DNA of 64,000 bases from Paenibacillus psychroresistens (GCF_009728935.1 NZ_CP034235.1:4502001-4566000); one strand, 5' to 3'. Counted from the stretch's first letter, positions 35,437-44,868 are shown. The notes: generated by a model from the letters alone, not told the origin. Translations and numbers: made by a program.

Positions 35437-35461
35437 GGAACCTAAACTAGAGTATGTCGTC
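35437..35461 (+). promoter_or_regulatory. autoregulatory ECF sigma promoter
   Basis: GGAACC at 35437-35442, 15-bp spacer, CGTC at 35458-35461. This is the classic ECF promoter (GGAAC ... CGTC). It sits immediately before the ECF sigma gene, as expected for self-activation. The transcription start would be about 35468, which excludes the ATG at 35464 as start codon. Confidence 0.85.
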
Positions 35462-35481
35462 CAATGAATGAAGAGGTGAAA

Positions 35482-36030
35482 ATGGTGGATTTTAGTTATT
35501 TAGGAGCAATCACAGAAGGTTTGAACAAAGATCAGGTTTTAACCGATTTAATGTCAGAGCACGGAAAGGACGTTTGGAAGTATGCGCTTTTTTTAACCTT
35601 GAACCCGAATTCAGCTGATGACATCATGCAAGAGGTATTTCTTAAAGTATATGAGAAAATGTACAGTTTTCGTGGACAAGCCTCTGTAAAAACCTGGTTG
35701 TTCACAATTACCCGCAATGTAGTTAGGGATCAGTGGAAATCTGCCTGGAGCCGTAAAATTATTCTGTTGGGCACACGTCGTTCTCAAGAGATTTTACCTT
35801 CTGCAGAACAAGAGGTTATGAGCCAGCTTCAAGAGCAGAATATTTGGCGGCATGTACTGAAGCTGCCCACCAAGCATAGGGAAATACTTTTGCTGCAAAT
35901 CCATCATGAGCTCACCTTAGCTGAGATAGCTGCAATTCTCCATATTTCCGAAGGAACAGTAAAATCAAGACTACACCGCGCTCGAGCCCAAATGAATAAA
36001 CGAATTCAAGAAGGAGAGTCATTAGAATGA
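35482..36030 (+). CDS. ECF-type RNA polymerase sigma factor
   Basis: About 182 residues. Region 2 (DDIMQEVFLKVYEKMYSF then TWLFTITRNVVRDQW) and region 4 (LPTKHREILLLQIHHELTLAEIAAILHISEGTVKSRLHRAR) are both intact. No extra C-terminal domain is present. I use ATG 35482, with AGAGGTG upstream (GTG 35485 is equally possible), because the ECF promoter just before it would start transcripts downstream of the ATG at 35464. Its stop codon overlaps the start of the membrane protein gene (ATGA), the usual arrangement of sigma and anti-sigma genes. Confidence 0.93.
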   Translation: MVDFSYLGAITEGLNKDQVLTDLMSEHGKDVWKYALFLTLNPNSADDIMQEVFLKVYEKMYSFRGQASVKTWLFTITRNVVRDQWKSAWSRKIILLGTRRSQEILPSAEQEVMSQLQEQNIWRHVLKLPTKHREILLLQIHHELTLAEIAAILHISEGTVKSRLHRARAQMNKRIQEGESLE

Positions 36031-37529
36031 ATATGGAATGGGAAAACGAGTTAAAACAGGATATCCCCAATCTCGAAAAAAGAATGGCAGCCAATACTCA
36101 GCAAGTCCAAACTGCCATTCAAGGATTGAAAAACAATAAAAGAAACAGTCGCCCTTGGCTTTTTAGCGGCGCTGCGGTCGCGGTCGCAATAGCTTTCAGT
36201 GTATTCGCCATGCAGACAAATCCCTGGAGCTCAGATACACCGCCTACTACGCAGGCTTTGTACCAAACACCTTCTGAATTGAATGGAACAATTAAAACTT
36301 CTTATACAGATCAAGGAGAATTTCGACGAGATTATGGCAAGTTAATCAACCAACAGTTTCCTAAGCTTTCTATAACATTAAGCACTCCACGTACTCCAGC
36401 CTTGAAAGAAAGCTATAGAGAATCCTATGACATCATGTTAAAAGAGCAAAATCCTGATTTAATTACCATCAGTTCTGATTATGAGTATAAGCGATTGGTC
36501 AGCGCAGGGAAGCTTCTGAATCTAGATAAATATATTAACCGCGATCATTTGAATCTAGGCGAAATATTACCTTCTTCCATTCAAGCTCTGAAGGATAGAG
36601 GAAAAGGCTCCATATATGGACTTGCCCCTACCTTTAACAGTCGCTCCCTACTCTATAACAAAACATTATTTGATCAATATCATATTCCTTATCCAACAGA
36701 TCAGATGAGCTGGGATGAGATCCTTGATTTAGCTAAACAATTTCCTACAGCCAATAAAGAGAAAGATCGAATTTATGGCTTTCATGAAATGTATATGTCA
36801 AGTAACTCCCCGGTATATCTAATCAATATGATTGCCAATACGAATGGTTTGAAGTTCATGAATGCTGAAGCAACCCAAGTCACCATGGATGGCAAAGAGT
36901 GGAATCATGTATTCCACCTTGCATTGGAAGGTTATCAGTCCGGGCTCTTCCACAAACCAGCAACAATTATTCTAAAAGATAATCAAATAATGCCACACAA
37001 TCTAAAAGCAATGGATTTATTCACATCAGGAAAAGCGGCTATGACTTTGGATTCAACTGAATATTATATCCGCAAAAGTACACAAGCTCTTGGTTTTAAA
37101 GTTGGGATTGTTACTCCTCCCACTTCTAAGGAAGTGCCAAACACGAATACTTTCTTCAGTAATGGCCAAATCTTTGCCATCCCTGCAAAGGCAGCCAATC
37201 CAGATGCCGCCTGGGAAGTGATCAAATATGTCAATAGCGAAGCCGTTGCAAAAATTAAAACACAAATGAATTCCGGATTAACCACTCATTTAAGTGTACT
37301 TCATAGCCTGAAATATGAGGGAATAGATGCTTTCTATAAAATGAAGAACGTCACCAGTTCATTATACGATTTTCCCGTGCTCCCAAAAAATGATTTCACT
37401 CGGTACTTTGATGCCATTATCGAGGATGAAATAGCAAAAGTAATGAGCGGCAAACAAACCATTGAAGAAGCACAAGCAAATATTCAAAAACGCGAACAAA
37501 GCAATATGAATAAATCCAATGCTGAGTAA
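36027..37529 (+). CDS. membrane-anchored solute-binding-domain protein, probable anti-sigma factor
   Basis: 500 residues. Residues 1-42 are hydrophilic, charged and predicted cytoplasmic; 44-62 form one transmembrane helix (LFSGAAVAVAIAFSVFAM) with no lipobox or cleavage site; 63-500 resemble a family 1 extracellular solute-binding protein. SBP-like features are GSIYGLAPTFNSRSLLYNK, MSWDEILDLAKQFPT, FTSGKAAMTLDS, IPAKAANPDAAWEVIKYV and TIEEAQANIQKR. The start overlaps the ECF sigma stop codon, with AAGGAG eight bases before it. The topology is that of an anti-sigma factor, with an SBP as the outside sensor. The short N-terminus does not obviously show a zinc HxxxCxxC motif. No transporter permease is encoded next to it, so an import role is unlikely. 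Confidence 0.8.
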   Translation: MNMEWENELKQDIPNLEKRMAANTQQVQTAIQGLKNNKRNSRPWLFSGAAVAVAIAFSVFAMQTNPWSSDTPPTTQALYQTPSELNGTIKTSYTDQGEFRRDYGKLINQQFPKLSITLSTPRTPALKESYRESYDIMLKEQNPDLITISSDYEYKRLVSAGKLLNLDKYINRDHLNLGEILPSSIQALKDRGKGSIYGLAPTFNSRSLLYNKTLFDQYHIPYPTDQMSWDEILDLAKQFPTANKEKDRIYGFHEMYMSSNSPVYLINMIANTNGLKFMNAEATQVTMDGKEWNHVFHLALEGYQSGLFHKPATIILKDNQIMPHNLKAMDLFTSGKAAMTLDSTEYYIRKSTQALGFKVGIVTPPTSKEVPNTNTFFSNGQIFAIPAKAANPDAAWEVIKYVNSEAVAKIKTQMNSGLTTHLSVLHSLKYEGIDAFYKMKNVTSSLYDFPVLPKNDFTRYFDAIIEDEIAKVMSGKQTIEEAQANIQKREQSNMNKSNAE

Positions 37530-37570
37530 TTGAGATTAAAAAGGTGCAAGTATCCGCGATTTCTATAATT

Positions 37571-37613
37571 AAAAATGCTGCTCTGGCTGTAAATAGCCCG
37601 GAGCAGCATTTTT
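37571..37613. terminator. bidirectional intrinsic terminator
   Basis: AAAAATGCTGCTC ... GAGCAGCATTTTT, with further pairing of CTGGCT and AGCCCG inside. It lies between the convergent anti-sigma-like gene and the GH31 gene, and has an A run on one side and a T run on the other, so it can serve both. Confidence 0.9.
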
Positions 37614-37614
37614 A

Positions 37615-40600
37615 TCATAACTCAATTCGTATCGAAGCCATTCCTTGTTGAATTGTAATAAGCATATCTTCGCAGCGCTGCAAGTAGCTTCCAATCTTGA
37701 AGATCTCTAAATCCACAACACTAGCTTGAGCTACCTCTTTCAGTTTCACACCAGCTACTGTTCCTAAACCCCTAAATAATAGGGTAACTGGATATTCTCC
37801 CGTTATTTCAATAGAAGCCTCTAATGCTAGAGATTTTTTCACAACAGACAATGAAATTGAATTGCCAAGATCATCCGCAAAATGATAATCCGCCTCTGAA
37901 GTCACATAAACCAGCAAGGTTAGCTGATCATATCCATTTACCTGACTGCCAACATCACTCGAGAGCTCGTAAGTATGATTGAGATTCAGTGGGATCACGC
38001 TGTTTTCTTTAATAAAAACGGGAATTTGGCTAATATCCGCCGATGCCGTGATCAATCTGCCCCCTGCTATCACCTCAGAATTGAACAGATTTAACCAGCT
38101 GCCAGCAGGTAAATATACTTCCGTTTTAGTCGCACCCTCTTCAGCAATAGGCACGACCAATAAATGCTGGCCAAACATATACTGATTGGTAAGTTCAAGA
38201 CATAATGGGTCATGAGGAAATGCGAGCAGCATGGCTTGCATCAAAGGATATCCTGTATTAGCACTCAACTGAGCTTGTTCATAAATATAGGGCAATAGGT
38301 TCATCCGCAAATCTGCATATTGCTTATAAATTTCCAAGACTGCAGGCACACCTGAACGTTCTGCAATATTCCAAGGTGTGCGATCCAGATTGAATTCGCC
38401 TATACTTTCCGCATGATATTGCATAACCGGACAGAACGCTGCCATCTGAACAGATCGAATGAATAATTCAGCAGTAGGAATCTCACCAGAGAAGCCACCT
38501 AAATCCCAGCCCCAGAAAGAAATTCCTGATAACCCGCTATTCAAACCAGCCATGATACTTGAACGGAATGCATCAAAGGTTGATTTCTCATCCCCCGCCC
38601 AATGAAGCGGCATGTTTTGTGACCCTGTATAGCCAGCACGACTGAAGGTTATCCCCCCACCCTCTACATGTTGGTTTGTATAATCATAGAAAGCTTTAAT
38701 GTAAGAGTTCGGATACTCGTTACGCATTTCTGCGCCTTTGCGGCCATCATGAAATTGTACATCAGAGCCGTAGATACATTCGCCACCATCTGTTTTAAAG
38801 CCGTCTATCTTCATTTCATCCAACAGATATTGGCGCTTACTGAACCACCAGGCCGCACTAGCCGGATTAGTAAAATCAGGCACCATACTATTGCGAAACC
38901 ACTCATAGGACGGAATACGATAAGGTGAACCATCCGTATTGCGGACTCCATATCCCTTTTCGATCATAACCTTCTCGTCTTCGTCTCGCTGCAAATGCGC
39001 AATACCATCCATGAATTTCATCACGGGAGCCTGCCACATTAATAGCTTAATCCCTTGATCATGAATACGCTCGACCAATTTCTTTGGATTAGGCCATCTC
39101 CCCCATTCCGGAAATGTAAAATCATCATAAGAGAACCTTTCTTCACCTGGTTTTCCTACATACTGAGCATCATTAAAAATATAAAAGGTCGATTCATCGC
39201 TCCATTGCTCAATCACCATGACCGTTGCAGGAATTCCATGCTTCTTCGTCTGCGCAAGCTGCCAATCCACTTCTTTTTCGCTATCCCAATTGTTGCTCGA
39301 CATCCAGGGTCCAAATGCCCATTTAGGAGGAAGCTTGGGCTTACCAGATATAGAGGTAAATTTTGCAACAAGCTCTTTAGGTTCCCCAGTAAACAGAAAC
39401 CAGCTCAAGGATTGCTGCTTATCATGGATATCAGCTTCTATCTGCAATAAATCCGTTTGTACAGTCCCAAACTTGAATACGGAATACAAGGAGCTTTGGA
39501 GAAATAAGCCATACCCATTTGTACTAAGCACGAATGGTACGGGAATATAGGTTTTGAAGCCTTGATCTTTATATTGGTTAAAAACATAGTTATCCACTTC
39601 ACAGCCACGAAATTCCATACGAGCAAATCGTTCGCCCATCCCATATAATCGTTCTTCATCCACTAGCTTAAAGTTCAAATGCAGCTTATACACTCTGCCG
39701 CTCTGATCCACTAGCATCTGCAGCAAAGGCAATTGCTCTGTTGGATAGGTCGATGAGATATCCTCGCCTTCATCATTGATTACATGTAGTGATAACGATG
39801 CTCCGGCAACACGAACATCAACATTGCCAATGGAGTAGCAGCCATCCACTTCTGCGTTTTCAAAACTCTTAAGCGCCACTTGATCAACTAACGCGAACTG
39901 GCAGTTAACTAGCCCATCCACATTCTCTCCTATAGTCAAAACAGATTTATACCCGCCTTGGAGTGGTGAGTCCAAATAGACAGCAACCTGACGATCTGCT
40001 TTTGCAACGTACACAACCTTATCAATATCCAACCATCTTAAAACCTCAAACTTAAACCATTCTGAGTCATAAGCTTGGTTGTCTTGGATCACAGCAAATC
40101 GGTACTGAACCTCTGAAAAATCATCAAATGGCACCAAAACAGCTTCCCAGAATTGTTCACCCTCCGGAGTTTGCACGGCTTCCATTAAGAATAGTTGCGC
40201 TTCTGCATGATTTACTATTACCTCCAAATTAACCGGAACTGCCACATCAAATGGTTCTACAAACGTTCGAATTGTCACTTTCTCGCCCTGAGTTACCAAA
40301 CGCGGTGAACGTTCATTATTAGCAAAAATATAAGGACTCTCACTGCCAAGTGGATCATGATTAAAATGAATCCCTTGAGCATTGGATAGCCCAGCCACTT
40401 TCTGTGCCAAATGATTGGCAGCTAATGTGATTAGAACTGAATCACTCGTACTCCCTTCAGTTGCCTTATCCAAAAATTGCTTAGCTCGTACAAGCTGCCC
40501 ACTTTCACTGTAAAACCAGGACATCAATGCCGCTGCATCATCCTTGATATCCGCTTCCTGCAAATAACTGATCGCGTCGAGCATCGCTAAATCCCCTGCA

Positions 40601-41124
40601 CTCACCAGTCCAAAAGGTACTGCCGCTGCAATAATATCCTCCCAAACCTCTTCAGAGCCCTGACGGCTAATGAAATGATTCCCCCGCATGAAAGCTGCAA
40701 ATGTCAGCTCACGAATTTCTTTACAAATTCTCTGCGCACTTTCTGAGCGATGTAAATTACTAATGGAACGTAATGCTCCGTAATAAATAGCTAAATTGCT
40801 TAAGAATAAGCCTGTTTCCCCTTCACGCAGCCAGTGCTGATCCGGCTTATTCCAGCTTCGTTCGATCAAATCGATATACGTAGCAATTCGCTCATTAGAT
40901 GCCTCAATAATCGCTTTGTCCCCATTTTGATTGGCATATTCCCCAGCAGCCCAAAGCCAGTAGGCAGAGTCCAATGCATTAGCCTCCGACGCCTTCAACC
41001 TGAAAACCATGCGTTCCAATATTGCCTGTGACTCTTGCTTTCTATCCCGTTTAACTGCATCAAAGCACAAAAAAGCTTCCTCTCTAAATGAAAGGTCTAT
41101 TGGTTGGTTAGTGAAATCCATCAT
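37615..41124 (-). CDS. glycoside hydrolase family 31 (alpha-glucosidase / alpha-xylosidase type) with long N-terminal extension
   Basis: 1169 residues; most bacterial GH31 enzymes are 660-800. The C-terminal ~800 residues carry the family: LYGMGERFARMEFRG, PPKWAFGPWMSSNNW, the catalytic nucleophile near residue 776 in IDGFKTDGGECIYG, the acid/base Asp about 60 residues later in HWAGDEKSTFDAFR, and FWGWDLGGFSG. The first ~370 residues are of another kind: an alpha-helical-looking part (1-235) and a beta-rich part (about 245-370). No signal peptide is seen, so it acts on imported oligosaccharide in the cytoplasm. Substrate is not decided by sequence. It follows an ABC importer gene set, separated by a leaky terminator. 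Confidence 0.93.
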   Translation of the reverse strand: MMDFTNQPIDLSFREEAFLCFDAVKRDRKQESQAILERMVFRLKASEANALDSAYWLWAAGEYANQNGDKAIIEASNERIATYIDLIERSWNKPDQHWLREGETGLFLSNLAIYYGALRSISNLHRSESAQRICKEIRELTFAAFMRGNHFISRQGSEEVWEDIIAAAVPFGLVSAGDLAMLDAISYLQEADIKDDAAALMSWFYSESGQLVRAKQFLDKATEGSTSDSVLITLAANHLAQKVAGLSNAQGIHFNHDPLGSESPYIFANNERSPRLVTQGEKVTIRTFVEPFDVAVPVNLEVIVNHAEAQLFLMEAVQTPEGEQFWEAVLVPFDDFSEVQYRFAVIQDNQAYDSEWFKFEVLRWLDIDKVVYVAKADRQVAVYLDSPLQGGYKSVLTIGENVDGLVNCQFALVDQVALKSFENAEVDGCYSIGNVDVRVAGASLSLHVINDEGEDISSTYPTEQLPLLQMLVDQSGRVYKLHLNFKLVDEERLYGMGERFARMEFRGCEVDNYVFNQYKDQGFKTYIPVPFVLSTNGYGLFLQSSLYSVFKFGTVQTDLLQIEADIHDKQQSLSWFLFTGEPKELVAKFTSISGKPKLPPKWAFGPWMSSNNWDSEKEVDWQLAQTKKHGIPATVMVIEQWSDESTFYIFNDAQYVGKPGEERFSYDDFTFPEWGRWPNPKKLVERIHDQGIKLLMWQAPVMKFMDGIAHLQRDEDEKVMIEKGYGVRNTDGSPYRIPSYEWFRNSMVPDFTNPASAAWWFSKRQYLLDEMKIDGFKTDGGECIYGSDVQFHDGRKGAEMRNEYPNSYIKAFYDYTNQHVEGGGITFSRAGYTGSQNMPLHWAGDEKSTFDAFRSSIMAGLNSGLSGISFWGWDLGGFSGEIPTAELFIRSVQMAAFCPVMQYHAESIGEFNLDRTPWNIAERSGVPAVLEIYKQYADLRMNLLPYIYEQAQLSANTGYPLMQAMLLAFPHDPLCLELTNQYMFGQHLLVVPIAEEGATKTEVYLPAGSWLNLFNSEVIAGGRLITASADISQIPVFIKENSVIPLNLNHTYELSSDVGSQVNGYDQLTLLVYVTSEADYHFADDLGNSISLSVVKKSLALEASIEITGEYPVTLLFRGLGTVAGVKLKEVAQASVVDLEIFKIGSYLQRCEDMLITIQQGMASIRIEL

Positions 41125-41148
41125 TATTCAATACCTCCTAGATGATCA

Positions 41149-41192
41149 ATAAAAATCTCCCTCTACCCTTGTAATCAAAGGTAAAGGGAGGA
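41149..41192 (-). terminator. hairpin between binding-protein and GH31 genes
   Basis: Minus strand: CTCCCTTTACC(TTTG) ... (CAAG)GGTAGAGGGAG, then ATTTTTATT. Stem with one or two imperfect positions and a moderate T run. It may reduce GH31 expression relative to the binding protein. Confidence 0.65.
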
Positions 41193-41209
41193 TATTACAT
41201 AGACACTAT

Positions 41210-42778
41210 TTATTTCGTTTTAGCCCATTCATCCAATTGCTTTTGTTTTTCAGCGATAATTTTGTCCAAACCAGCCGTTTTAAGCTTGGCAAGATATTTC
41301 GGAATGAATTCCTCAGGATCTACGGAGCCGCTTACAATCACATTTTTAAATTCTTTTTCCACATTACTTGCAGCCGCAATTTCATTCTTTACTGGTTCTG
41401 CATTAAAGGTAAAACCTAAAGCTCTTGATTTTTCTGCACTTTTGTTGTAATCAATATAAGCTTGCCATTTGTTAGGATCTTCATTTGCCCAAACATGAAT
41501 CAATGGCAAGTTTCCGATCATCCAGTTCTTTCCGTTTGGATACCCAGTTGTAGCGGAATCAAGCCCAGTTGGATAATCGATGATCTCACCCGACTTCACA
41601 ACATAATGCTTGCCCTCGATACCATTAACAATCAAGTTCATAAGGTTTTTATCATTGTAGAGCAAATTCATGAACATCATAGCTCTTTCCGGATTCTTCG
41701 AAGTACGGGATACAGCGATTAAGGCGCTCGTCGCATCTGTAGTCGATGTAAATGGTGTTGCTAACTGTACTTCGACTAGCTCAGTAGCTTGTGACCGACT
41801 GTTCTCAAGAGCAGAACCTGGCTTATATGAGCCCGTCGTTGCAAAGGCTTTTCCTGCCCCTAGTGCCTTACCAAGATCTTGTAAGGTTGCTGCATCTTTA
41901 TTGACATAACCAAGCTTCATCCATTTGTTCATCAGTTTCGCATATTCCATATACTTAGGATCTTCAATTTTATTAATGACTTTAAGTCCTTCACCAGTAC
42001 GCAGCAATTCCCCAGGTCCATCACCTAAGATATCATAATAGCCATAATCTAGAATACTGGCTGATGGGGAAGAACCTCCGTTATTATAGAACGGTGTCAT
42101 ACCCTTTTCGTTATCTTTAACAATTTTGAACAGGGGCTCCATATCTGCTAGATCTTTGATTTTAGTAAGATCAAATTTATATTTGTCAACGATGTCCTTG
42201 CGCAGTGTAAGACCTTTATCTGCTGCAAATTCTTTGTTAGCAACCATAGCGTATAATTTGCCATTCACTTTCGCTGCACTCACAACTGCAGGATCAATCG
42301 TTTTAAGGAAATCTTGCCCATATTGATTGACTAGGTCATCAATAGCTAAATAGTTCCCTTTACCAACATCTTTCGTATAACCGAACCATCCTGCCGAGAA
42401 GATAAGGTCAAATGCTTGGCTGGATGCAAACATTAAGTTTGTTTTATCTCCCCATGCGCTCCAATCGATCCCTTGAATTTCAAGCGTTGCATTTATTTTT
42501 TCAGTTAAAATTTTATTGACCTCAGCCATTACAAGATCCTGATCTTTGGGATTAGTTCCAGGCATAACCAAGACAATTTTATAAGGATCAAGCTTTGCTG
42601 TGGTTGGAGCAGGAGCCTCAGTCGCTTTAGCTGGTTCAACAGTTGGAGCAATAGTACTGTCTACTGATACACTACTAGGCTCCACTTTATCATTTGCCTT
42701 GCTGCACCCTGCTGCTACTAAGGAAATCATTATCAGCATTAACAGCAACATCTGAATACGTCTTCTTGCATTTTTCAT
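41210..42778 (-). CDS. carbohydrate ABC transporter solute-binding lipoprotein (LplA/YtcQ-like)
   Basis: About 522 residues. The start is ATG at 42778 with AGGAGGG upstream. The signal sequence ends in the lipobox VAAGCSK, followed by a Ser/Thr/Pro/Ala-rich linker and a large family 1 binding-protein body, the ~500-residue size typical of the Paenibacillus LplA class that works with LplB/LplC-type permeases. It captures an oligosaccharide, probably the substrate of the GH31 enzyme encoded downstream. Confidence 0.93.
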   Translation of the reverse strand: MKNARRRIQMLLLMLIMISLVAAGCSKANDKVEPSSVSVDSTIAPTVEPAKATEAPAPTTAKLDPYKIVLVMPGTNPKDQDLVMAEVNKILTEKINATLEIQGIDWSAWGDKTNLMFASSQAFDLIFSAGWFGYTKDVGKGNYLAIDDLVNQYGQDFLKTIDPAVVSAAKVNGKLYAMVANKEFAADKGLTLRKDIVDKYKFDLTKIKDLADMEPLFKIVKDNEKGMTPFYNNGGSSPSASILDYGYYDILGDGPGELLRTGEGLKVINKIEDPKYMEYAKLMNKWMKLGYVNKDAATLQDLGKALGAGKAFATTGSYKPGSALENSRSQATELVEVQLATPFTSTTDATSALIAVSRTSKNPERAMMFMNLLYNDKNLMNLIVNGIEGKHYVVKSGEIIDYPTGLDSATTGYPNGKNWMIGNLPLIHVWANEDPNKWQAYIDYNKSAEKSRALGFTFNAEPVKNEIAAASNVEKEFKNVIVSGSVDPEEFIPKYLAKLKTAGLDKIIAEKQKQLDEWAKTK

Positions 42779-42833
42779 TGAAAACCCTCCTATGATATGA
42801 ATATCTATGCCAACTAGAATATGAATTCTAGGT

Positions 42834-43721
42834 TTAGCCTTTAATAGCACCAATCGTCAAGCCTTGTATAAGAAATCTTTGAAAGAATGGATAAGCGATT
42901 ATGATTGGACCCAAACCAATCATTGCCATCGCCATACGAACTGTTTCAGTGGGGATATCCGCTAACAGACGAGTCTGGCTTGTATTTCCAGGACTATTAA
43001 GTATGACTTGGATATCGACTAAAATCTTATTCAATAAATATTGGAGGCTAAATAATCTTGTTTCCGATATAAAGATCAAGCTGTTCCACCAGTCATTCCA
43101 ATAGGCTAATGTATTGAATAATCCTATGGTAGCCAAAACTGGCAAGGAAAGACGTAGAATGATTTGAGCATAGATTCGCGTCTCACCTGCTCCATCGATT
43201 TGTGCGGACTCAATCAATCCTGGAGGAATTGTTGTTGTAAAGAAGGTTCGCATGATTAAAACATAAAGTGCATTGACCAACAAATTGGGTACAATTAAAG
43301 CAAATATTGTATCCGTAATCCCCAAATATTTCGAGTAAACCAAATACCAAGGAACAGTTCCACCATTAAAGAGCAATGTGAAGAAAACATAAAATGTCAA
43401 CCATTTCCGAAATGGAAAGTCACTTCGCGATATTGGATAAGCAAACAAAGATGTAAACAGGAGACTAAGTGTGGTACCCACAACAGTTACGAGTATCGTG
43501 ACTCCATAAGCATTCAGAATCGTACTAGAATCATGAAATAAATATGTGTATGCAGCAAAATTAATTTTTTCAGGAAAAAAAGAATAGCCATTTAATGTCA
43601 ATGTTTTTTCGTCGGTAATAGATACCACAAAGATAAGAACAAGTGGAAATATGGTTATAGCAGAGAATATGATAAACATAAGATGAGTGAACCATTGGCC
43701 TTTTAATTTCAAAGTTTTCAT
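42834..43721 (-). CDS. carbohydrate ABC transporter permease (LplC/YtcP-like)
   Basis: About 295 residues, six membrane segments. The start is ATG at 43721 with GAGGAG upstream. The EAA loop reads SAQIDGAGETRIYAQIILRL. The C-terminus GLTIGAIKG is the conserved end of LplC-type permeases. It works with the LplB-type permease encoded upstream. No ATPase gene is present; such importers usually share an MsmX-like ATPase encoded elsewhere. Confidence 0.93.
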   Translation of the reverse strand: MKTLKLKGQWFTHLMFIIFSAITIFPLVLIFVVSITDEKTLTLNGYSFFPEKINFAAYTYLFHDSSTILNAYGVTILVTVVGTTLSLLFTSLFAYPISRSDFPFRKWLTFYVFFTLLFNGGTVPWYLVYSKYLGITDTIFALIVPNLLVNALYVLIMRTFFTTTIPPGLIESAQIDGAGETRIYAQIILRLSLPVLATIGLFNTLAYWNDWWNSLIFISETRLFSLQYLLNKILVDIQVILNSPGNTSQTRLLADIPTETVRMAMAMIGLGPIIIAYPFFQRFLIQGLTIGAIKG

Positions 43722-43743
43722 TGTTATTTTCTCCTCAGCCAAA

Positions 43744-44709
43744 CTAGAATAAGGAATTTTCCTTACTAAATCTGCTAACCACATAATTTGCGGTAAGTAC
43801 TAGAATGAAACCTATTATCGACTGATACAGCCCAGCTGCCGACGCCATACCAATATCCCCCATTTGAAGTAGAGCCCGGTAAACATAGGTATCTAACACA
43901 TTTGTTGTCGACATAATTGCCCCAGATTGTAAAGTCACTTGAAAGAAAAGACCAACATCTGCAAAGAAAATTCTTCCAACCTGTAATAATGTCATAATTA
44001 TGATGATCGGTGCAATTAATGGAATCGTAATAGTACGGATCATTTGCCACTTTCCTGCTCCATCCAGCTTAGCAGCCTCGTAGTATTCTTGGTCTATGCC
44101 TACAATTGCCGCCAAATAAACAATGCTATAATAGCCAACATTTTTCCATGTATTTACAATTGGCAATATATAGGGCCAGTACTTCGATTCACTATACCAA
44201 GAAATGCTATCAAGCCCGAGTGGTTCGATAATCCACTTATTTATAAACCCATATTCTATACTGAGGAAGCTATATCCAACATAACCTACAATAACCCACG
44301 ACAGTAAATAGGGCAGTAAAATAATACTTTGATATAACTTGGCTAAAATTTTGCGTCGGATCTCATTTAGTAATATGGCGATTCCGACAGCAAATACCAG
44401 GTTAAGCACGATAAATGACAAGTTATACAATAAAGTATTTCGAGTGATTATGAATGCATCTTCTGTACTAAATAAGAACTCAAAGTTTTTTAATCCAACC
44501 CAATCACTGGCCCATATCCCCTTCATAAAATCTACATTCTTAAAGGCGATTATGATCCCAACCATGGGTAAGTAACTATTGATAAGAAAATATACAAAGC
44601 CTGGCAATGTCATAATCAAAAGCACTTTATATTTTTTAATCAACATCCAGAGAGACTTCTTACGCACAACGATGGAATTCGAGTTTATAACGGTTTTTGC
44701 GGGTATCAA
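43744..44709 (-). CDS. carbohydrate ABC transporter permease (LplB/YteP-like)
   Basis: 321 residues, six membrane segments. It has the family's N-terminal YLPMVGIIIAFKNVDFMKG and the EAA loop YYEAAKLDGAGKWQMIRTITIP. The start is TTG at 44709, seven bases after GGGGGG. It is the first gene of the transporter unit, downstream of the yesMN-type two-component genes and separated from them by a terminator. Confidence 0.93.
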   Translation of the reverse strand: MIPAKTVINSNSIVVRKKSLWMLIKKYKVLLIMTLPGFVYFLINSYLPMVGIIIAFKNVDFMKGIWASDWVGLKNFEFLFSTEDAFIITRNTLLYNLSFIVLNLVFAVGIAILLNEIRRKILAKLYQSIILLPYLLSWVIVGYVGYSFLSIEYGFINKWIIEPLGLDSISWYSESKYWPYILPIVNTWKNVGYYSIVYLAAIVGIDQEYYEAAKLDGAGKWQMIRTITIPLIAPIIIIMTLLQVGRIFFADVGLFFQVTLQSGAIMSTTNVLDTYVYRALLQMGDIGMASAAGLYQSIIGFILVLTANYVVSRFSKENSLF

Positions 44710-44827
44710 GTTACATCCCCCCTTTTCTATTTGTCTGCTTGCTGTACTTAGATCATAACCGTTATCAAATCAACGGACTACACATCTAATGACATACGCT
44801 ATACGTATTGTGACATTCAAAATATAA

Positions 44828-44857
44828 AAAAAGCCGGAGAAGATCCCGACTTTTAAG
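44828..44857 (-). terminator. intrinsic terminator after the YesN-type regulator gene
   Basis: Minus strand: AAAGTCGGG ... CCGGCTTTTTTT, a short GC-rich stem with wobble pairs followed by seven T. It sits 12 bp past the regulator's stop codon and separates the regulator genes from the transporter genes, which therefore need their own promoter in 44710-44827. Confidence 0.75.
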
Positions 44858-44868
44858 AAGTAAATATT

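Noticed and set aside
36027..37529. Ordinary ABC-transporter binding protein
   Set aside because: It has no lipobox or cleavable signal, a hydrophilic cytoplasmic N-terminus of ~42 residues, no permease genes beside it, and overlaps an ECF sigma gene.
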